A DNA stretch of 64,000 nt from Hyphomicrobiales bacterium (GCA_900471525.1 UCEZ01000036.1:62001-126000); one strand, 5' to 3'. Counted from the first letter of the stretch, positions 8,221 through 18,093 are shown. Translations and numbers: made by a program. Notes: generated from the sequence alone by a model not told the origin.

Positions 8221-10227
8221 TCAGCCGATCTTGCCGCCGCCCTGCTTGGTGATCGCGAGGACTGCCGGACGCACCGGCATGTCGTCCTTGAAGTCCGGCC
8301 AGCGCGTCGCCGGAGCCTCAAAGGTGGCAAGACCTGCGTCGCCCGGGTGCTGGACGGAGACGAAGAAGGTGTCGGACGTCGGGTTGAAGCTCGGCCCGCA
8401 CATTTCGGCGCCGACCGGTACGCGGAAGAACAGCTTCGACGTGCCGCGGGCGTCGCCCTCGGTATCGACGGCCCAGATGCCGTCGGTGCGGCCTGTGGCC
8501 TTTTCGTTGTTGCCGTCGGTGGCGACCCAGAGGCGGCCGTCGGCATCAACGGCGCAGTTGTCCGGCATGCCGAACCAGCCGTTCTTCGTCGTTGCCGTCG
8601 AGAAGGACGCGCCGACGTCGGCTACCGAAGGATCGCCGCATTTCAGGAGGACGTCCCACTTCGACTTGGTGGAAGCGAAGTCGCCGTCGGTCTCGCTGAT
8701 TTCGATGATGTGACCGAAGGCATTCTCGGCGCGCGGATTGGCAGCGTCGAGCTGGTCGGCCGTGCGGTTGGTGTTGTTGGTCAGCATCACATAGACCTTG
8801 CCGGTCTTCGGGTTCGGCTGGATATCTTCCGGCCGGTCCATCTTGGTGGCGCCGAGAGCGTCGGCGGCAAGCCGGGTGTTGATCAGAAGGTCGGCCTGCG
8901 ATGCAAAGCCGTTCGCTTCCGTCAGCGGGCCTTCGCCGTGGGTCAGCGGCATCCATTCGACGGTACCGTCGGCGTCGAACTTCGCCACATAGAGCGTGCC
9001 GTCGTCGAGAATGTCCATGTTGGCGGCGCGGTCGTTCGGATTGAAGGCAGCCTTGGTCACGAACTTGTAGACATAGTCGAAGCGCGAGTCATCGCCGGAA
9101 TAGAGAACGACTCGGCCGTCCTTGCTGACGATCGATTCGCAGCCCTCGTGCTTGTAGCGACCGATCGCGGTGCGCTTCTTCGGGACCGAATTCGGGTCCA
9201 TCACGTCGACTTCGACGATCCAACCAAAGCGGTTGGCTTCCGTGGGCTCCTTGGAAACGTCGAAACGGTCATAGAATTTCGACCACTGATATTCGCCGCC
9301 CGGCGCCCCCAGGCGCTTCAGCTGGGCAAATTCCGGATGGGTCTCGGCGATTTCGCCACCGAAATAGCCGTTGAAGTTCTCTTCCGACATCAGATAGGTG
9401 CCCCAGGCGGTGACGCCGCCGGCGCAGTTGTTGATGGTGCCGAAGACCTTGGTGCCGGTCGGGTCGGATGGTGTCTTGACGCGTTCGTGGCCGGCAACCG
9501 GACCGGAAAGCTGCATCTCGGTCTTGGCGGTCACGCGGCGATTATACTTGCCGTCGAGCACCGGCTGCCACTTGCCCTCGACCTTGCGGATTTCGACGAT
9601 CGTGCCGCCATGCGCGGCCATTTCGATATCGACCAGCTCTTTGGTGTATTCGCCGAGCTGGACCTTCTCGACTTCCTTGCCGTTCTTCGTTTCCTTCACG
9701 ATGGACGTGAACTTCGGAAACATGATTTCGGCGTTGGTGTATTCGTGGTTGACGACGAGGAGGCCGTGATCTGGACTGCCCTCCAACGGGATGAAGCCGA
9801 TATAGTCGTTGTTGTAGCCGAACAGCTTTTCCTGCGCGGCGGCAGTCTGGTTCAGCGGATCGAAATCCGGGCTGTCGGCAAACAGCTTGTCGCCCCAGCG
9901 GAGCAGGATATCGGCATCGTAACCTTCGGCGACGTGGTGGGTCTCGTCGATGCCGACCTCGACTTCCTTGAAATCGAAGCTGGACATGTTTTCGGCGCGC
10001 GCATCATCTGCGGTCAGGATCGCAAGCGGGCTGACGGTCGTGGAGATCGCCGCCACGGCAAGCGAACCGGCCATGAACGACCGGCGCGAGAAGCGGCGGT
10101 TGATGACGTCGCCCATGGTCGGATTGGTGGAACAGTTCTGGCTGACGTCTTCGAGGGCTTCGCGACGATCGGTCAGGTTTTCGATTTCTGGGGTGGCTTT
10201 CGGGTCAGCAAGATGATCCACGGTCAT
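8221..10227 (-). CDS. phoX: PhoX-family alkaline phosphatase (DUF839), Tat-exported
   Basis: 668 aa. The N-terminus contains a twin-arginine signal (SRRSFMAG, near residue 47) followed by a hydrophobic run and an Ala site. The body has PhoX/DUF839 features: GYNNDYIGFIPLEG, VVNHEYTNAE, NNCAGGVTAWGTYL, TRPEDI-like RPEDIQPNP and GMPDNCAVDADGRLWVATDG. PhoX enzymes are periplasmic Ca/Fe-dependent phosphomonoesterases. The ATG at 10227 has AGAGGAGA eight bases upstream; a longer frame to 10329 lacks a ribosome site. A PHO box lies 59-76 bases before the start. Divergent from the DUF2339 gene. Confidence 0.88.
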   Translation of the reverse strand: MTVDHLADPKATPEIENLTDRREALEDVSQNCSTNPTMGDVINRRFSRRSFMAGSLAVAAISTTVSPLAILTADDARAENMSSFDFKEVEVGIDETHHVAEGYDADILLRWGDKLFADSPDFDPLNQTAAAQEKLFGYNNDYIGFIPLEGSPDHGLLVVNHEYTNAEIMFPKFTSIVKETKNGKEVEKVQLGEYTKELVDIEMAAHGGTIVEIRKVEGKWQPVLDGKYNRRVTAKTEMQLSGPVAGHERVKTPSDPTGTKVFGTINNCAGGVTAWGTYLMSEENFNGYFGGEIAETHPEFAQLKRLGAPGGEYQWSKFYDRFDVSKEPTEANRFGWIVEVDVMDPNSVPKKRTAIGRYKHEGCESIVSKDGRVVLYSGDDSRFDYVYKFVTKAAFNPNDRAANMDILDDGTLYVAKFDADGTVEWMPLTHGEGPLTEANGFASQADLLINTRLAADALGATKMDRPEDIQPNPKTGKVYVMLTNNTNRTADQLDAANPRAENAFGHIIEISETDGDFASTKSKWDVLLKCGDPSVADVGASFSTATTKNGWFGMPDNCAVDADGRLWVATDGNNEKATGRTDGIWAVDTEGDARGTSKLFFRVPVGAEMCGPSFNPTSDTFFVSVQHPGDAGLATFEAPATRWPDFKDDMPVRPAVLAITKQGGGKIG

Positions 10228-10285
10228 TCTCCTCTTGTCCGGAAACTGCGCAGAGGCGCATCGCCTTATCCTTACCCGGCACATA

Positions 10286-10303
10286 ATGACAAGTTCGCGA
10301 CAA
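10286..10303 (-). promoter_or_regulatory. PHO box (PhoB site) upstream of phoX
   Basis: Minus strand reads TTGTCGC-GAAC-TTGTCAT, two seven-base half-sites 11 bases apart, against the consensus CTGTCAT-N4-CTGTCAT. Each half keeps the TGTC core. Sits 59 bases upstream of the chosen phoX start, where PhoB activation is expected. Confidence 0.65.
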
Positions 10304-10406
10304 TCCGGTGAAGAGATTGCTCGGCTCAACCGTCTTCGATTTGGCCTGCGGCTGAAAAGCTGTATGGTCTCAAGGGTTGCGTCGGTCCGGGCGCCGGGGA
10401 AAAAAC

Positions 10407-13271
10407 ATGATCGAAGTCATTGCTTTCGTTGCTTTTGGCATAGCGCTCGCAGCGCTGCTTAACGGACGCAAGACGGCCGAGCGGCTTGAAACCGAGATTG
10501 CGGCGCTCAAGGAAGAGCTGAAGCGAATCGAGGAGCAGCGGGGCACTGTCCCTACAGTGGATATTGTTGCGGAAGCCGTGGAACAAGCCGAGCCGGTGAA
10601 AAGCCTCCTGCCACCGGTCGAACCCGCAACCGTGGAACGGAAGCGCCTTAGCGAAATCAAAAAGGGCGACGCGATCTTCGGTGGTCCGCCGCCCAGCCAG
10701 GATGCCGTCGAAAAGGGCTCGCGCGGCGAGCCTGTGGCGGCACGGGCTGCTGGAGCGGCGACCATTGATGCCGTTGTCCCACGGCAGAAGGAAAGCCTCG
10801 AAAGCCGCCTCGGCGCACGCTGGGCCGTCTGGGTCGGCGGCATCGCGCTGGCGCTCGGTGGCGTCTTCATGGTCAAGTATTCGATCGACGCAGGCCTGCT
10901 CAGCCCGGCGGTGCGGCTGTTCATGGCGGCTATCTTCGGTCTGGTTCTGATCGGTATCGGAGAATTTGTCCGCCGCCGTGCTGTGCCTCTGGTCGCCGAC
11001 GAGTTCCAGAATGCGATGATCCCCGGCATTCTGACGGCAGCGGGCGCAGTGACGCTGTTCGGCGTCTGCTATGCCGCCCATGGCATCTATGGTTTCATTG
11101 GCCCGGCCACGGCCTTTGTGCTTCTGGCGCTGGTCTCGCTTGCCACCGTCGGCCTGTCGCTGCTGCACGGACAGGCCCTTGCCGGGCTCGGCCTTCTGGC
11201 CTCGCTGCTCACCCCGGCCTTGGTGTCATCGGAAAGCCCCAGCCCCTGGAGCCTGTTCGGGTTTCTCGGTATTGCCTGGATCGCAACATTGCTTGCGGCG
11301 CGCATACGCCGCTGGACCATCGTGCCGTCGGTCGCCAATATCGGCCTTTGCCTTTGGGCGCTTGCCTATATCGCCTCTGCAAGGCCGTTCGAGACATTGC
11401 CGGTGACTTTGGTCATGCTGGTGATGATTGCCGGTATCGGCTTCATCTGGCCGGGCAGACTTGCGGGTCGTATCGACATCGACCCGGAGAACACGGCAGA
11501 CGGCCAGCCGCTCGCGACACCGCGCACCCCCTGGGAGCGCGTGATGGCACCGCCCTTTTCTGCCATCACCGTGACGGCCGGAATTTCCGCGCTGTTGACG
11601 GCGCTTGCCATGATCAGCCCTCTGACCACGGCGTCCGGCTATCCGGTCACGCAGTTCTGCCTTGTCGTGGCCGCTCTTGCGGCTATCGGCGCCTTGCGTC
11701 GCTACGCGGTCTACCCGGCCTTGCTGGCAGCCTTTGTGGCGGTGGTCGGCGCCTGGAGCATGACGGCGCTCAGTGGCCTGCTCACCTTCATCGATCCCGC
11801 GATCCCCGGCCATATCGCGGTTCTCGCGGTACCAGGACCAACGGCAATGCTCGCCAGCATGGCGCTCTCCGTCGTTTTCATCGCACTTGGAGCCCTGGCG
11901 AACCATCTGCATCGGAACGACCAGCCGCCATTGGCGACGATCTGGGCCGCGATCATGGCGATCGTGCCGATCGCGCTGGTCGGCATGTCTTTCCTGATGA
12001 CGGGCAATCTGACGTTCGACCTTTCACACGGGCTGTTTGCCATCGCGGCGGGCCTCATTCTTCTCGGTCTCGCCGAATGGTTTTCGCGCAGCACCTCGTC
12101 TGCGGAGCCCATCGATCTGCCGCAGGCATTTCTGGTTGCCGGTTCCTTCGGCCTTTTCGTCATCGCACTGCATGCGCTGACGGACGGTCTGGCAACCACG
12201 ATCCTGATCGCGCTCCTTGGAACCGCCTATGTCGCGGCGACGCGTCTGCGTTCCTGGCCGGCACTGCCCTGGATGATGGTCGGCGCGGCGATCGTCGTGC
12301 TTGCCCGTATCGCCTGGGAGCCGACCATCGTCGGGCCGGCGAACCTCGGGGTGACGCCGGTCTTCAATGCGCTGCTCGCCGGTTACGGCATCCCCGCGCT
12401 GCTGCTCGTTTTCTCGGCTTTCGAACTGCACAACTGGCCGGGCTTGCGTGTCCGAAACCTGCTGCAGGCTCTGGCCAGCCTGTTCGTGCTGCTGACGGTC
12501 GCCATCCTCGTTCGCCATGCCATGAATGGCGGCGTGCTCGACAGTTCAACGCCGACGCTCGGCGAGCAGTCGATCTATACGCTGCTCGCCATCGGCGCCT
12601 CCAGCATCATGATGACGCTCGACCGGAAGTCGCCGAGCCCGGTCTTCCGTTATGGCAGCATGGCGCTCGGCGTCCTGTCGATGCTTTCGATCCTCGGAGC
12701 GCACCTGCTGGGGCTCAATCCTTATTTCAGCGGCGAACTGCTCGGCTCGATACCGTTTTTCGATCTCCTGCTGATCGGCTACCTCCTGCCGGGGCTGGGT
12801 TATGCAGGGCTCGCCTGGTACGCACGCGGCAAGCGGCCGATGCCCTATGTTACCGCGCTTGCGGTGACAGGCGCCGTCCTTGCCTTCGCTTGGGCGACGC
12901 TGTCGGTGCGCCGCTTCTGGCAGGGCCAGAACATTGCCGACTGGAAAGGCTTCCTTCAGGGCGAAACATACACCTATTCCGTCGTCTGGCTGTTGCTTGG
13001 CGTGCTGTTACTGGTCCTCGGCTCCCGCTTCAATGCCAAGAGCATCCGCATCGCCTCGGCGGTTCTGGTCTTTGTCGCGGTGCTGAAGGTGTTCCTGATC
13101 GACATGGCCAATCTCGAGGGCTTCCTGCGCGCCCTGTCTTTCATCGGCCTTGGCGCCGTCCTGATCGGTATCGGGCTGTTCTATCAGAAGATCCTGTCGG
13201 GCAAGGCAAGCGTTGAGCCGCAACAGCAAACGACGGTGGACATCGAAGCGGAACCGGGTCAAACAGCCTGA
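10407..13271 (+). CDS. DUF2339 family polytopic membrane protein
   Basis: 954 aa. One N-terminal membrane anchor (residues 2-18), then a short coiled coil (AERLETEIAALKEELKRIEE), then a Pro/Ala-rich linker to about residue 130. ESRLGARWAVWVGGIALALGGVFMVKYS opens a long array of some 25 hydrophobic segments ending near residue 935. This is the DUF2339 architecture; no function is established for it to my knowledge. The ATG at 10407 with GGGGA upstream is preferred over a frame extension to 10377. Followed 40 bases later by an HD hydrolase, possibly in one transcript. Confidence 0.8.
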   Translation: MIEVIAFVAFGIALAALLNGRKTAERLETEIAALKEELKRIEEQRGTVPTVDIVAEAVEQAEPVKSLLPPVEPATVERKRLSEIKKGDAIFGGPPPSQDAVEKGSRGEPVAARAAGAATIDAVVPRQKESLESRLGARWAVWVGGIALALGGVFMVKYSIDAGLLSPAVRLFMAAIFGLVLIGIGEFVRRRAVPLVADEFQNAMIPGILTAAGAVTLFGVCYAAHGIYGFIGPATAFVLLALVSLATVGLSLLHGQALAGLGLLASLLTPALVSSESPSPWSLFGFLGIAWIATLLAARIRRWTIVPSVANIGLCLWALAYIASARPFETLPVTLVMLVMIAGIGFIWPGRLAGRIDIDPENTADGQPLATPRTPWERVMAPPFSAITVTAGISALLTALAMISPLTTASGYPVTQFCLVVAALAAIGALRRYAVYPALLAAFVAVVGAWSMTALSGLLTFIDPAIPGHIAVLAVPGPTAMLASMALSVVFIALGALANHLHRNDQPPLATIWAAIMAIVPIALVGMSFLMTGNLTFDLSHGLFAIAAGLILLGLAEWFSRSTSSAEPIDLPQAFLVAGSFGLFVIALHALTDGLATTILIALLGTAYVAATRLRSWPALPWMMVGAAIVVLARIAWEPTIVGPANLGVTPVFNALLAGYGIPALLLVFSAFELHNWPGLRVRNLLQALASLFVLLTVAILVRHAMNGGVLDSSTPTLGEQSIYTLLAIGASSIMMTLDRKSPSPVFRYGSMALGVLSMLSILGAHLLGLNPYFSGELLGSIPFFDLLLIGYLLPGLGYAGLAWYARGKRPMPYVTALAVTGAVLAFAWATLSVRRFWQGQNIADWKGFLQGETYTYSVVWLLLGVLLLVLGSRFNAKSIRIASAVLVFVAVLKVFLIDMANLEGFLRALSFIGLGAVLIGIGLFYQKILSGKASVEPQQQTTVDIEAEPGQTA

Positions 13272-13310
13272 CCGCTCCGATTCTTCCGCCTCCCTTATGA
13301 TGGATTTCGC

Positions 13311-13967
13311 ATGAGCCACCTGCCTTCACTTGCTGCTGCCTTTGCGCCCCACGAAGCCGTCGCGGAGCGGCTGCTGCCGCATGCCGTCTCCGGCAATGAC
13401 GGTTCGCATGACGCAGCCCATCTGATCCGCGTCTGGAAGAACGCTTTGCGTATTCATGGGTCGGAAGGCGGCGACCTTCGCATCATCGCTGCTGCCGTGC
13501 TGCTGCATGATTGCGTCTCGGTCGAGAAGAATTCGCCCCATCGCGCCCAGGCCTCGCGTCTTGCTGCGGAAAGAGCTTTCGAACTGCTCGACGAACTCGG
13601 CTGGCGCACTGCGGAGATCACCGCCGTCGCCCACGCGATCCTCGCGCACAGCTTCTCGGCCAATATCCAGCCGGAAAGTCTGGAGGCGAAAATCCTGCAG
13701 GACGCGGACCGTCTCGACGCGATCGGCATGATCGGAGCCGCCCGCTGTTTCTATATCGCCGGGCGCATGGGCAGCGGCCTCTATGATCCGCTCGACCCCC
13801 TGGCGCAAGACCGTCCGCTCGACGACAAGGCTTATGCCATTGACCATTTCGAGACGAAGCTGTTCAAACTGACGGACGGCTTCCAGACGGCGGCGGGCCG
13901 CGCGCTCGCCCGGCAGCGGCAGGAAAGGCTGCGTGCGGTGCTCGGCATGCTGGTCGAGGAAATCTAG
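13311..13967 (+). CDS. HD-domain metal-dependent phosphohydrolase
   Basis: 218 aa. The HD superfamily metal ligands are visible: His in HDAAHLIRVW, the HD pair in AAVLLHDCVS (about residue 63), a later His in AILAHSFSA and an Asp in ILQDADRLDAIG. The layout is that of small YedJ/COG1418-type uncharacterised hydrolases acting on a phosphate ester or nucleotide. Substrate unknown. Confidence 0.8.
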   Translation: MSHLPSLAAAFAPHEAVAERLLPHAVSGNDGSHDAAHLIRVWKNALRIHGSEGGDLRIIAAAVLLHDCVSVEKNSPHRAQASRLAAERAFELLDELGWRTAEITAVAHAILAHSFSANIQPESLEAKILQDADRLDAIGMIGAARCFYIAGRMGSGLYDPLDPLAQDRPLDDKAYAIDHFETKLFKLTDGFQTAAGRALARQRQERLRAVLGMLVEEI

Positions 13968-14048
13968 CAAAAACAGATGCTTGCGGTAATCGCCGGAATC
14001 AATCTGTAATGATCTTGAATCACGATCTGAACGCCTGGGAGTGACGAC

Positions 14049-14894
14049 ATGAAGGTGACCGGTCTCAACATTCACCCGCTGAAGAGTGGCCGCGCCATCG
14101 CACAGACCTCGGTCTCCGTTCAACGGGATGGTCTTGCCGGCGACCGGCGCTTCATGGTCGTCGATCCCGATGGAAAATTCATCACGCAGCGCGAATTGCA
14201 GTTGTTGGCACAGGTTGAGGCCACGCATGTGACCGGTGGTGTCCACCTGAAAATGGGAACCCGAACGACGACGGTGTCCTTCGATCCTGACAGGCGGCTG
14301 GACGTTCGTGTCTGGGACAGCGACGTCAATGCGGCCGTTTCCGAAGACCGCGCCAATGCCACGCTTTCGGACTGGTTCGGCCGTGCGGTCAAACTGGTGC
14401 ATATGGATGACCAGGCCAGGCGCGCCGTGGGCGAGGAATGGGCAGGCGAGGCGGCGCCCGTTGGCTTCGCAGATGGCTTTCCGGTACTGATCACGACCAC
14501 ATCGTCGCTTGCCGATCTCAACGTCTCGCTGATCGCCAAGGGTCAGGAGCCGGTCGGCATGGACCGCTTCCGCACCAATATCCTGATCGACAACGACGAT
14601 CCCTGGGAGGAGGATTTCTGGGAAAGCGTCGAGATCGGCGGCATCGTGTTCGATCTCGTCAAGCCCTGCGCCCGCTGCATCATGACGACGCAGGATCAGG
14701 TGACCGGCGAGCGCATCGGCGGCAACCCGATCCAGGGGCTCGCCGAAAAACGCATGTCCGCCGACCGCCGCGTGCCGGGCGTCCTATTCGGCTGGAACGC
14801 CGTGCCGCGTAGCGAGGGGACGGTAAGGCTTGGCGACGAGATGCGCGTCGTGAAGGCGCGGGAAGAGCGCTGGCCGATGAAGATCAGGGCGTAA
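14049..14894 (+). CDS. MOSC domain protein (YcbX-like)
   Basis: 281 aa. It has an N-terminal MOSC_N beta barrel (LNIHPLKSGRAI, GLAGDRRFMVVD) and a C-terminal MOSC domain (DRFRTNILID, KPCARCIMTTQD, then GNPI). The conserved Cys of the PC-RC motif is the MoCo-sulfur ligand in mARC-like enzymes. Such proteins bind molybdenum cofactor and reduce N-hydroxylated compounds. There is no ferredoxin domain as in E. coli YcbX, so a separate electron donor is needed. RBS-like GGGAG before the ATG. Confidence 0.85.
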   Translation: MKVTGLNIHPLKSGRAIAQTSVSVQRDGLAGDRRFMVVDPDGKFITQRELQLLAQVEATHVTGGVHLKMGTRTTTVSFDPDRRLDVRVWDSDVNAAVSEDRANATLSDWFGRAVKLVHMDDQARRAVGEEWAGEAAPVGFADGFPVLITTTSSLADLNVSLIAKGQEPVGMDRFRTNILIDNDDPWEEDFWESVEIGGIVFDLVKPCARCIMTTQDQVTGERIGGNPIQGLAEKRMSADRRVPGVLFGWNAVPRSEGTVRLGDEMRVVKAREERWPMKIRA

Positions 14895-14911
14895 CGTTGG
14901 GAGGCAGTACA

Positions 14912-15394
14912 ATGACGTCGGATTCGGTCAAGTGGTCCGAACTGCTTGGGGGCGCGCGTCAACTATACGATCCCCGACCGGCACTTGAAGCTTTGCGGCA
15001 GGGAAACATTGACGTCGCTTCAGAGGACCTCTGGGAAAATCTTCTGCATCAGGGAGATGTCGACACTGCGGGCTATGCATCGGTTCCCATGCTCGCGCAG
15101 ATCATTGAAGAGTCGACAGTCGCGGACTGGAATGCTTATGGGCTTATGGCCTCTATTGAGGAAGGGCGCCTATCCGGACGGAATCCATCTGTTCCGTCGT
15201 CGTTGCGCGATCAATATTTCCAGGCTTGGGCGGCGGTCGTCAAACCCGCGTTGCGCGACCTGGTTTTTGTGGAAGATGAAAACAGTGTCACTTGCATCCT
15301 GGCGGTGCTCGCCCATGCAAAGGGCCAACATTCGATTGGTATTTTTGCCTTTTGCACTGAGGACGAGCGACAGGAGATGCTGAGCAGATATTAG
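14912..15394 (+). CDS. Hypothetical protein, immunity-like
   Basis: 160 aa, ATG with GGAGG eight bases upstream, 17 bases after the MOSC gene. Not securely recognised. The segment EDLWENLLHQGDVDTAGYAS resembles the conserved start of many small proteins of the form 'LW-x-L-xHQG-V-x-AS-AVPxL' that often sit beside polymorphic toxins as immunity proteins. No toxin gene is adjacent here. Codon use is slightly less GC-biased than the neighbours (many A/T third positions), consistent with acquisition. No signal peptide or membrane segment. Confidence 0.6.
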   Translation: MTSDSVKWSELLGGARQLYDPRPALEALRQGNIDVASEDLWENLLHQGDVDTAGYASVPMLAQIIEESTVADWNAYGLMASIEEGRLSGRNPSVPSSLRDQYFQAWAAVVKPALRDLVFVEDENSVTCILAVLAHAKGQHSIGIFAFCTEDERQEMLSRY

Positions 15395-15445
15395 CGCAGA
15401 CGGACCGGTTACGCGGTTGCGATTGGAGCGGCCCTTCGTACATCT

Positions 15446-16441
15446 TTAACGACTGAGCCCGAGTATCTCGTCAATATCGGCCATCGCCGAAGCCGACAGC
15501 GGCCCCTTCTCGAGCGCCCCGGCATTTTCCTCGACCTGTTTCACCGTGCGAAAACCGGGGATCGGCAGCGTGTTCGGCGAGCGCGCCCAGAGCCAGGCCA
15601 GAGCCCCTTGAGTCAGCGTCCGCCCATCGGTGCGCAGCAGATCGCGGATCGAATCGAGCCTTTTGGAAAATCCCGGATCGACCACGCCGTCGCGAAAATA
15701 TTTGAGCCAGTCGAGATCGGCGCTGCGCACGTCGTTTGCCGCGAGCTTGTCTCCCGGTTTGAACTTGCCGGAGAGCACGCCCATCGCCAGCGGGCCGCGG
15801 TTGATGGAAATGAGATTTTCCCGGTCGAGAAGCGCGATCATCGCGTTTGCCGGTTCCAGCACATTCATCGTGTGCTGGACAGAAACGAAGCCTTCGCGTC
15901 CCGCAAAGCGCGCCGCCCGCTCCGGCCAGTCCGTGCTCCAGCCATAGGCCGCGATCTTGCCTGCGGCCCGCAAGCCATCGAGCGTGTCGAAGACCGCATC
16001 AGCCTCGACCGGATCGAACTCGTTGAGGTGGAATTGAAGAAGGTCGATCCGCTCTCGTTTCAAGCGCCTGAGCGATGTTTCCACCGATGCACGGATGAAA
16101 TCCGGCGTAGCAAAGGCGCCGGTTGCCTGCTTGGTTGCCGGATCGGTGGCAAAACCGAATTTGCTCGCCACGACGATGTCCGGATGGGAGGCGAGGGCGT
16201 CGCCAAGAACTTCCTCGGAATGACCGGCGCCGTAGTTGGACGCCGTATCAAAGAAACGGATGCCGAGATCGATTGCCCGGTGGATGGCACGGATGGACTC
16301 CGCGTCATCGACATCCCCCCAGCCGAGCGGCACATCTCCGACATAGAACGGCCCGCCGATTGCCCAGCAGCCCATGCCCAGACGCGGAATGGTACGTCCA
16401 TCCCAGACCGTGATGTCGGTGGATTTGGTTTTGTCGAGCAT
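15446..16441 (-). CDS. Aldo/keto reductase
   Basis: 331 aa. NADPH-dependent reductase of carbonyl compounds, TIM-barrel fold. The catalytic tetrad is visible: Asp in FFDTASNYG, Tyr in the same motif (NYG), Lys in VVASKFG, and His in LLQFHLNEFD. The ATG at 16441 with GGAGG upstream is better than the extended start at 16495. It resembles the group annotated as Tas/YajO-like reductases; physiological substrate unknown. Confidence 0.85.
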   Translation of the reverse strand: MLDKTKSTDITVWDGRTIPRLGMGCWAIGGPFYVGDVPLGWGDVDDAESIRAIHRAIDLGIRFFDTASNYGAGHSEEVLGDALASHPDIVVASKFGFATDPATKQATGAFATPDFIRASVETSLRRLKRERIDLLQFHLNEFDPVEADAVFDTLDGLRAAGKIAAYGWSTDWPERAARFAGREGFVSVQHTMNVLEPANAMIALLDRENLISINRGPLAMGVLSGKFKPGDKLAANDVRSADLDWLKYFRDGVVDPGFSKRLDSIRDLLRTDGRTLTQGALAWLWARSPNTLPIPGFRTVKQVEENAGALEKGPLSASAMADIDEILGLSR

Positions 16442-16675
16442 GGTGACCTCCGCATGATTTTCGACTGAAGCTATCAGCCGTTCTGCGAACGACAAACGCC
16501 AAGGATCGGAGCATATTTTTCAGAAACGAAAAACCACCTTCTCAAGGAATTGACGCGTTCCCACCTGGTGCTCCGCGTTCATCCATCAATATGGCTGATC
16601 GCAACGTCATTTTAATTCGCTTTTTTAGCGGATCGTCGAAGGGTAGATTGCCGCTCCAATCATCCGGAGTTGTTC

Positions 16676-17917
16676 ATGTCCGTCGTTTCATCCACCACCC
16701 CGCGAGCATCGGTCGCCAGCCCCGGTTTGCCCTGGCTGATCATCATTGCCGGTTCCCTCATTGCCGTCCTGACGTTCGGGCCGCGCTCGGCCATGGGTTT
16801 CTTCCAACTGCCGATGCTCGCCGATACGGGCTGGGACCGCACCACCTTCGGTCTTGCCATGGCTTTCCAGAATCTGGCCTGGGGCGTCAGCCAGCCGTTC
16901 TTTGGGGCGATCGCCGACAAGTACGGCTCCTGGCGGGTACTGGCCTTTTCTGGCCTGGTCTATGCCTGCGGATTGATCATCATGGCTTTCGCCAATGCGC
17001 CGATCTGGCTGCATATCGGCGGCGGCGTCATGGTCGGCCTCGGCGTCGGCGCAGGTTCTTTCGGCATTCTTCTGTCGGCCTTTGCCCGCAACGTCACACC
17101 GCAGCAGCGCTCCATGGCCTTCGGCATCTGTACTGCGGCGGGCTCCGCCGGCATGTTCCTGTTTGCGCCGCTCAGCCAGGGACTGATCTCGGCCTATGGC
17201 TGGTCCGACAGTCTGGTCTACATGGCGGTGCTCATGCTGTTCGTACCATTGTTTGCGATACCGCTGCGCGGCAACTCGTCGTCCGGAACCCAGAAGGAAG
17301 CGCTCTACAAACAATCGATCGCCGAAGCGCTGAAGGAGGCGCTCGGCCACAAGAGCTATCTGCTGCTCGTCTCCGGCTTCTTCGTCTGCGGCTACCAAGT
17401 GGCCTTCATCACCGCGCATTTCCCCGCCTATATCGGCGATATCGGCATCGATGCGCGTTATGCGGTCATTGCGCTGGCCCTGATCGGCTTTTTCAACATC
17501 ATCGGCTCGCTGGCGGCCGGCTTCATCGGGCAGCGTTATTCAAAACCCTATTTCCTGTCGCTGATCTATGTTGCCCGCTCGATCGTCGTCTCGGCTTTCC
17601 TGCTCCTGCCTCAATCGCCAACGTCGGTGATTATCTTCGCGGCGGTCATGGGCCTGCTTTGGCTGTCTACCGTGCCGCCGACAAACAGCCTCGTCGCCAT
17701 CATGTTCGGCACGCGCCATCTCGGCTTGCTCGGCGGCATCGTCTTCCTGTCGCATCAGGTTGGCTCCTTCCTCGGCGTCTGGATGGGCGGTTATCTCTAC
17801 GACCATTTCGGTTCCTATGATCCGGTCTGGTGGCTCGGGGTAGCGCTCGGCATCTTTGCCGCCATCGTCCATTGGCCGATCCAGGAAAAGCCGGTCGCCC
17901 GGCCGGCGATCGCCTGA
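16676..17917 (+). CDS. Major facilitator superfamily transporter (oxalate/formate antiporter-like)
   Basis: 413 aa with about 12 membrane segments. Loop 2-3 carries GAIADKYGSWRVL, the MFS signature, after MAFQNLAWGVSQPFFG, which is typical of the YbfB/OFA-like monocarboxylate group. The ATG at 16676 follows CCGGAG; an upstream TTG at 16670 is possible. Short inverted repeats follow the stop (CCCGC-N7-GCGGG at about 17940) and may end the transcript before nadA. Substrate not determinable. Confidence 0.82.
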   Translation: MSVVSSTTPRASVASPGLPWLIIIAGSLIAVLTFGPRSAMGFFQLPMLADTGWDRTTFGLAMAFQNLAWGVSQPFFGAIADKYGSWRVLAFSGLVYACGLIIMAFANAPIWLHIGGGVMVGLGVGAGSFGILLSAFARNVTPQQRSMAFGICTAAGSAGMFLFAPLSQGLISAYGWSDSLVYMAVLMLFVPLFAIPLRGNSSSGTQKEALYKQSIAEALKEALGHKSYLLLVSGFFVCGYQVAFITAHFPAYIGDIGIDARYAVIALALIGFFNIIGSLAAGFIGQRYSKPYFLSLIYVARSIVVSAFLLLPQSPTSVIIFAAVMGLLWLSTVPPTNSLVAIMFGTRHLGLLGGIVFLSHQVGSFLGVWMGGYLYDHFGSYDPVWWLGVALGIFAAIVHWPIQEKPVARPAIA

Positions 17918-18034
17918 CCGCCTCGAAAATTCTTGGCCTTCCCGCAGAAATAGCGGGAGGGCATTCTTGAAAACTGTCACAAAACTTTCTAAGTCTCATC
18001 CACCGGCACTGCCGGTTTTGTTTTGATCCTATTA

Positions 18035-18049
18035 TGCTCAAACTGAGCA
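18035..18049. promoter_or_regulatory. NadQ-type operator upstream of nadA
   Basis: Perfect inverted repeat TGCTCA-AAC-TGAGCA directly after a TATTAT -10-like sequence (18030-18035) and 45 bases before the nadA start. A site over the transcription start suits repression. A nadQ-like gene lies in this same window at 23281-24258. The motif agrees with my memory of alphaproteobacterial NadQ sites, not checked. Confidence 0.6.
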
Positions 18050-18093
18050 AAAATAGGTTTTGCCGCCGGAGGGGCGGTGAGAGGAGCAGTTCG

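Noticed and set aside
8074..10311. A 745-residue open frame antisense to phoX
   Set aside because: High-GC antisense shadow: phoX on the other strand has a Tat signal, conserved motifs, PHO box and ribosome site; the frame has none.
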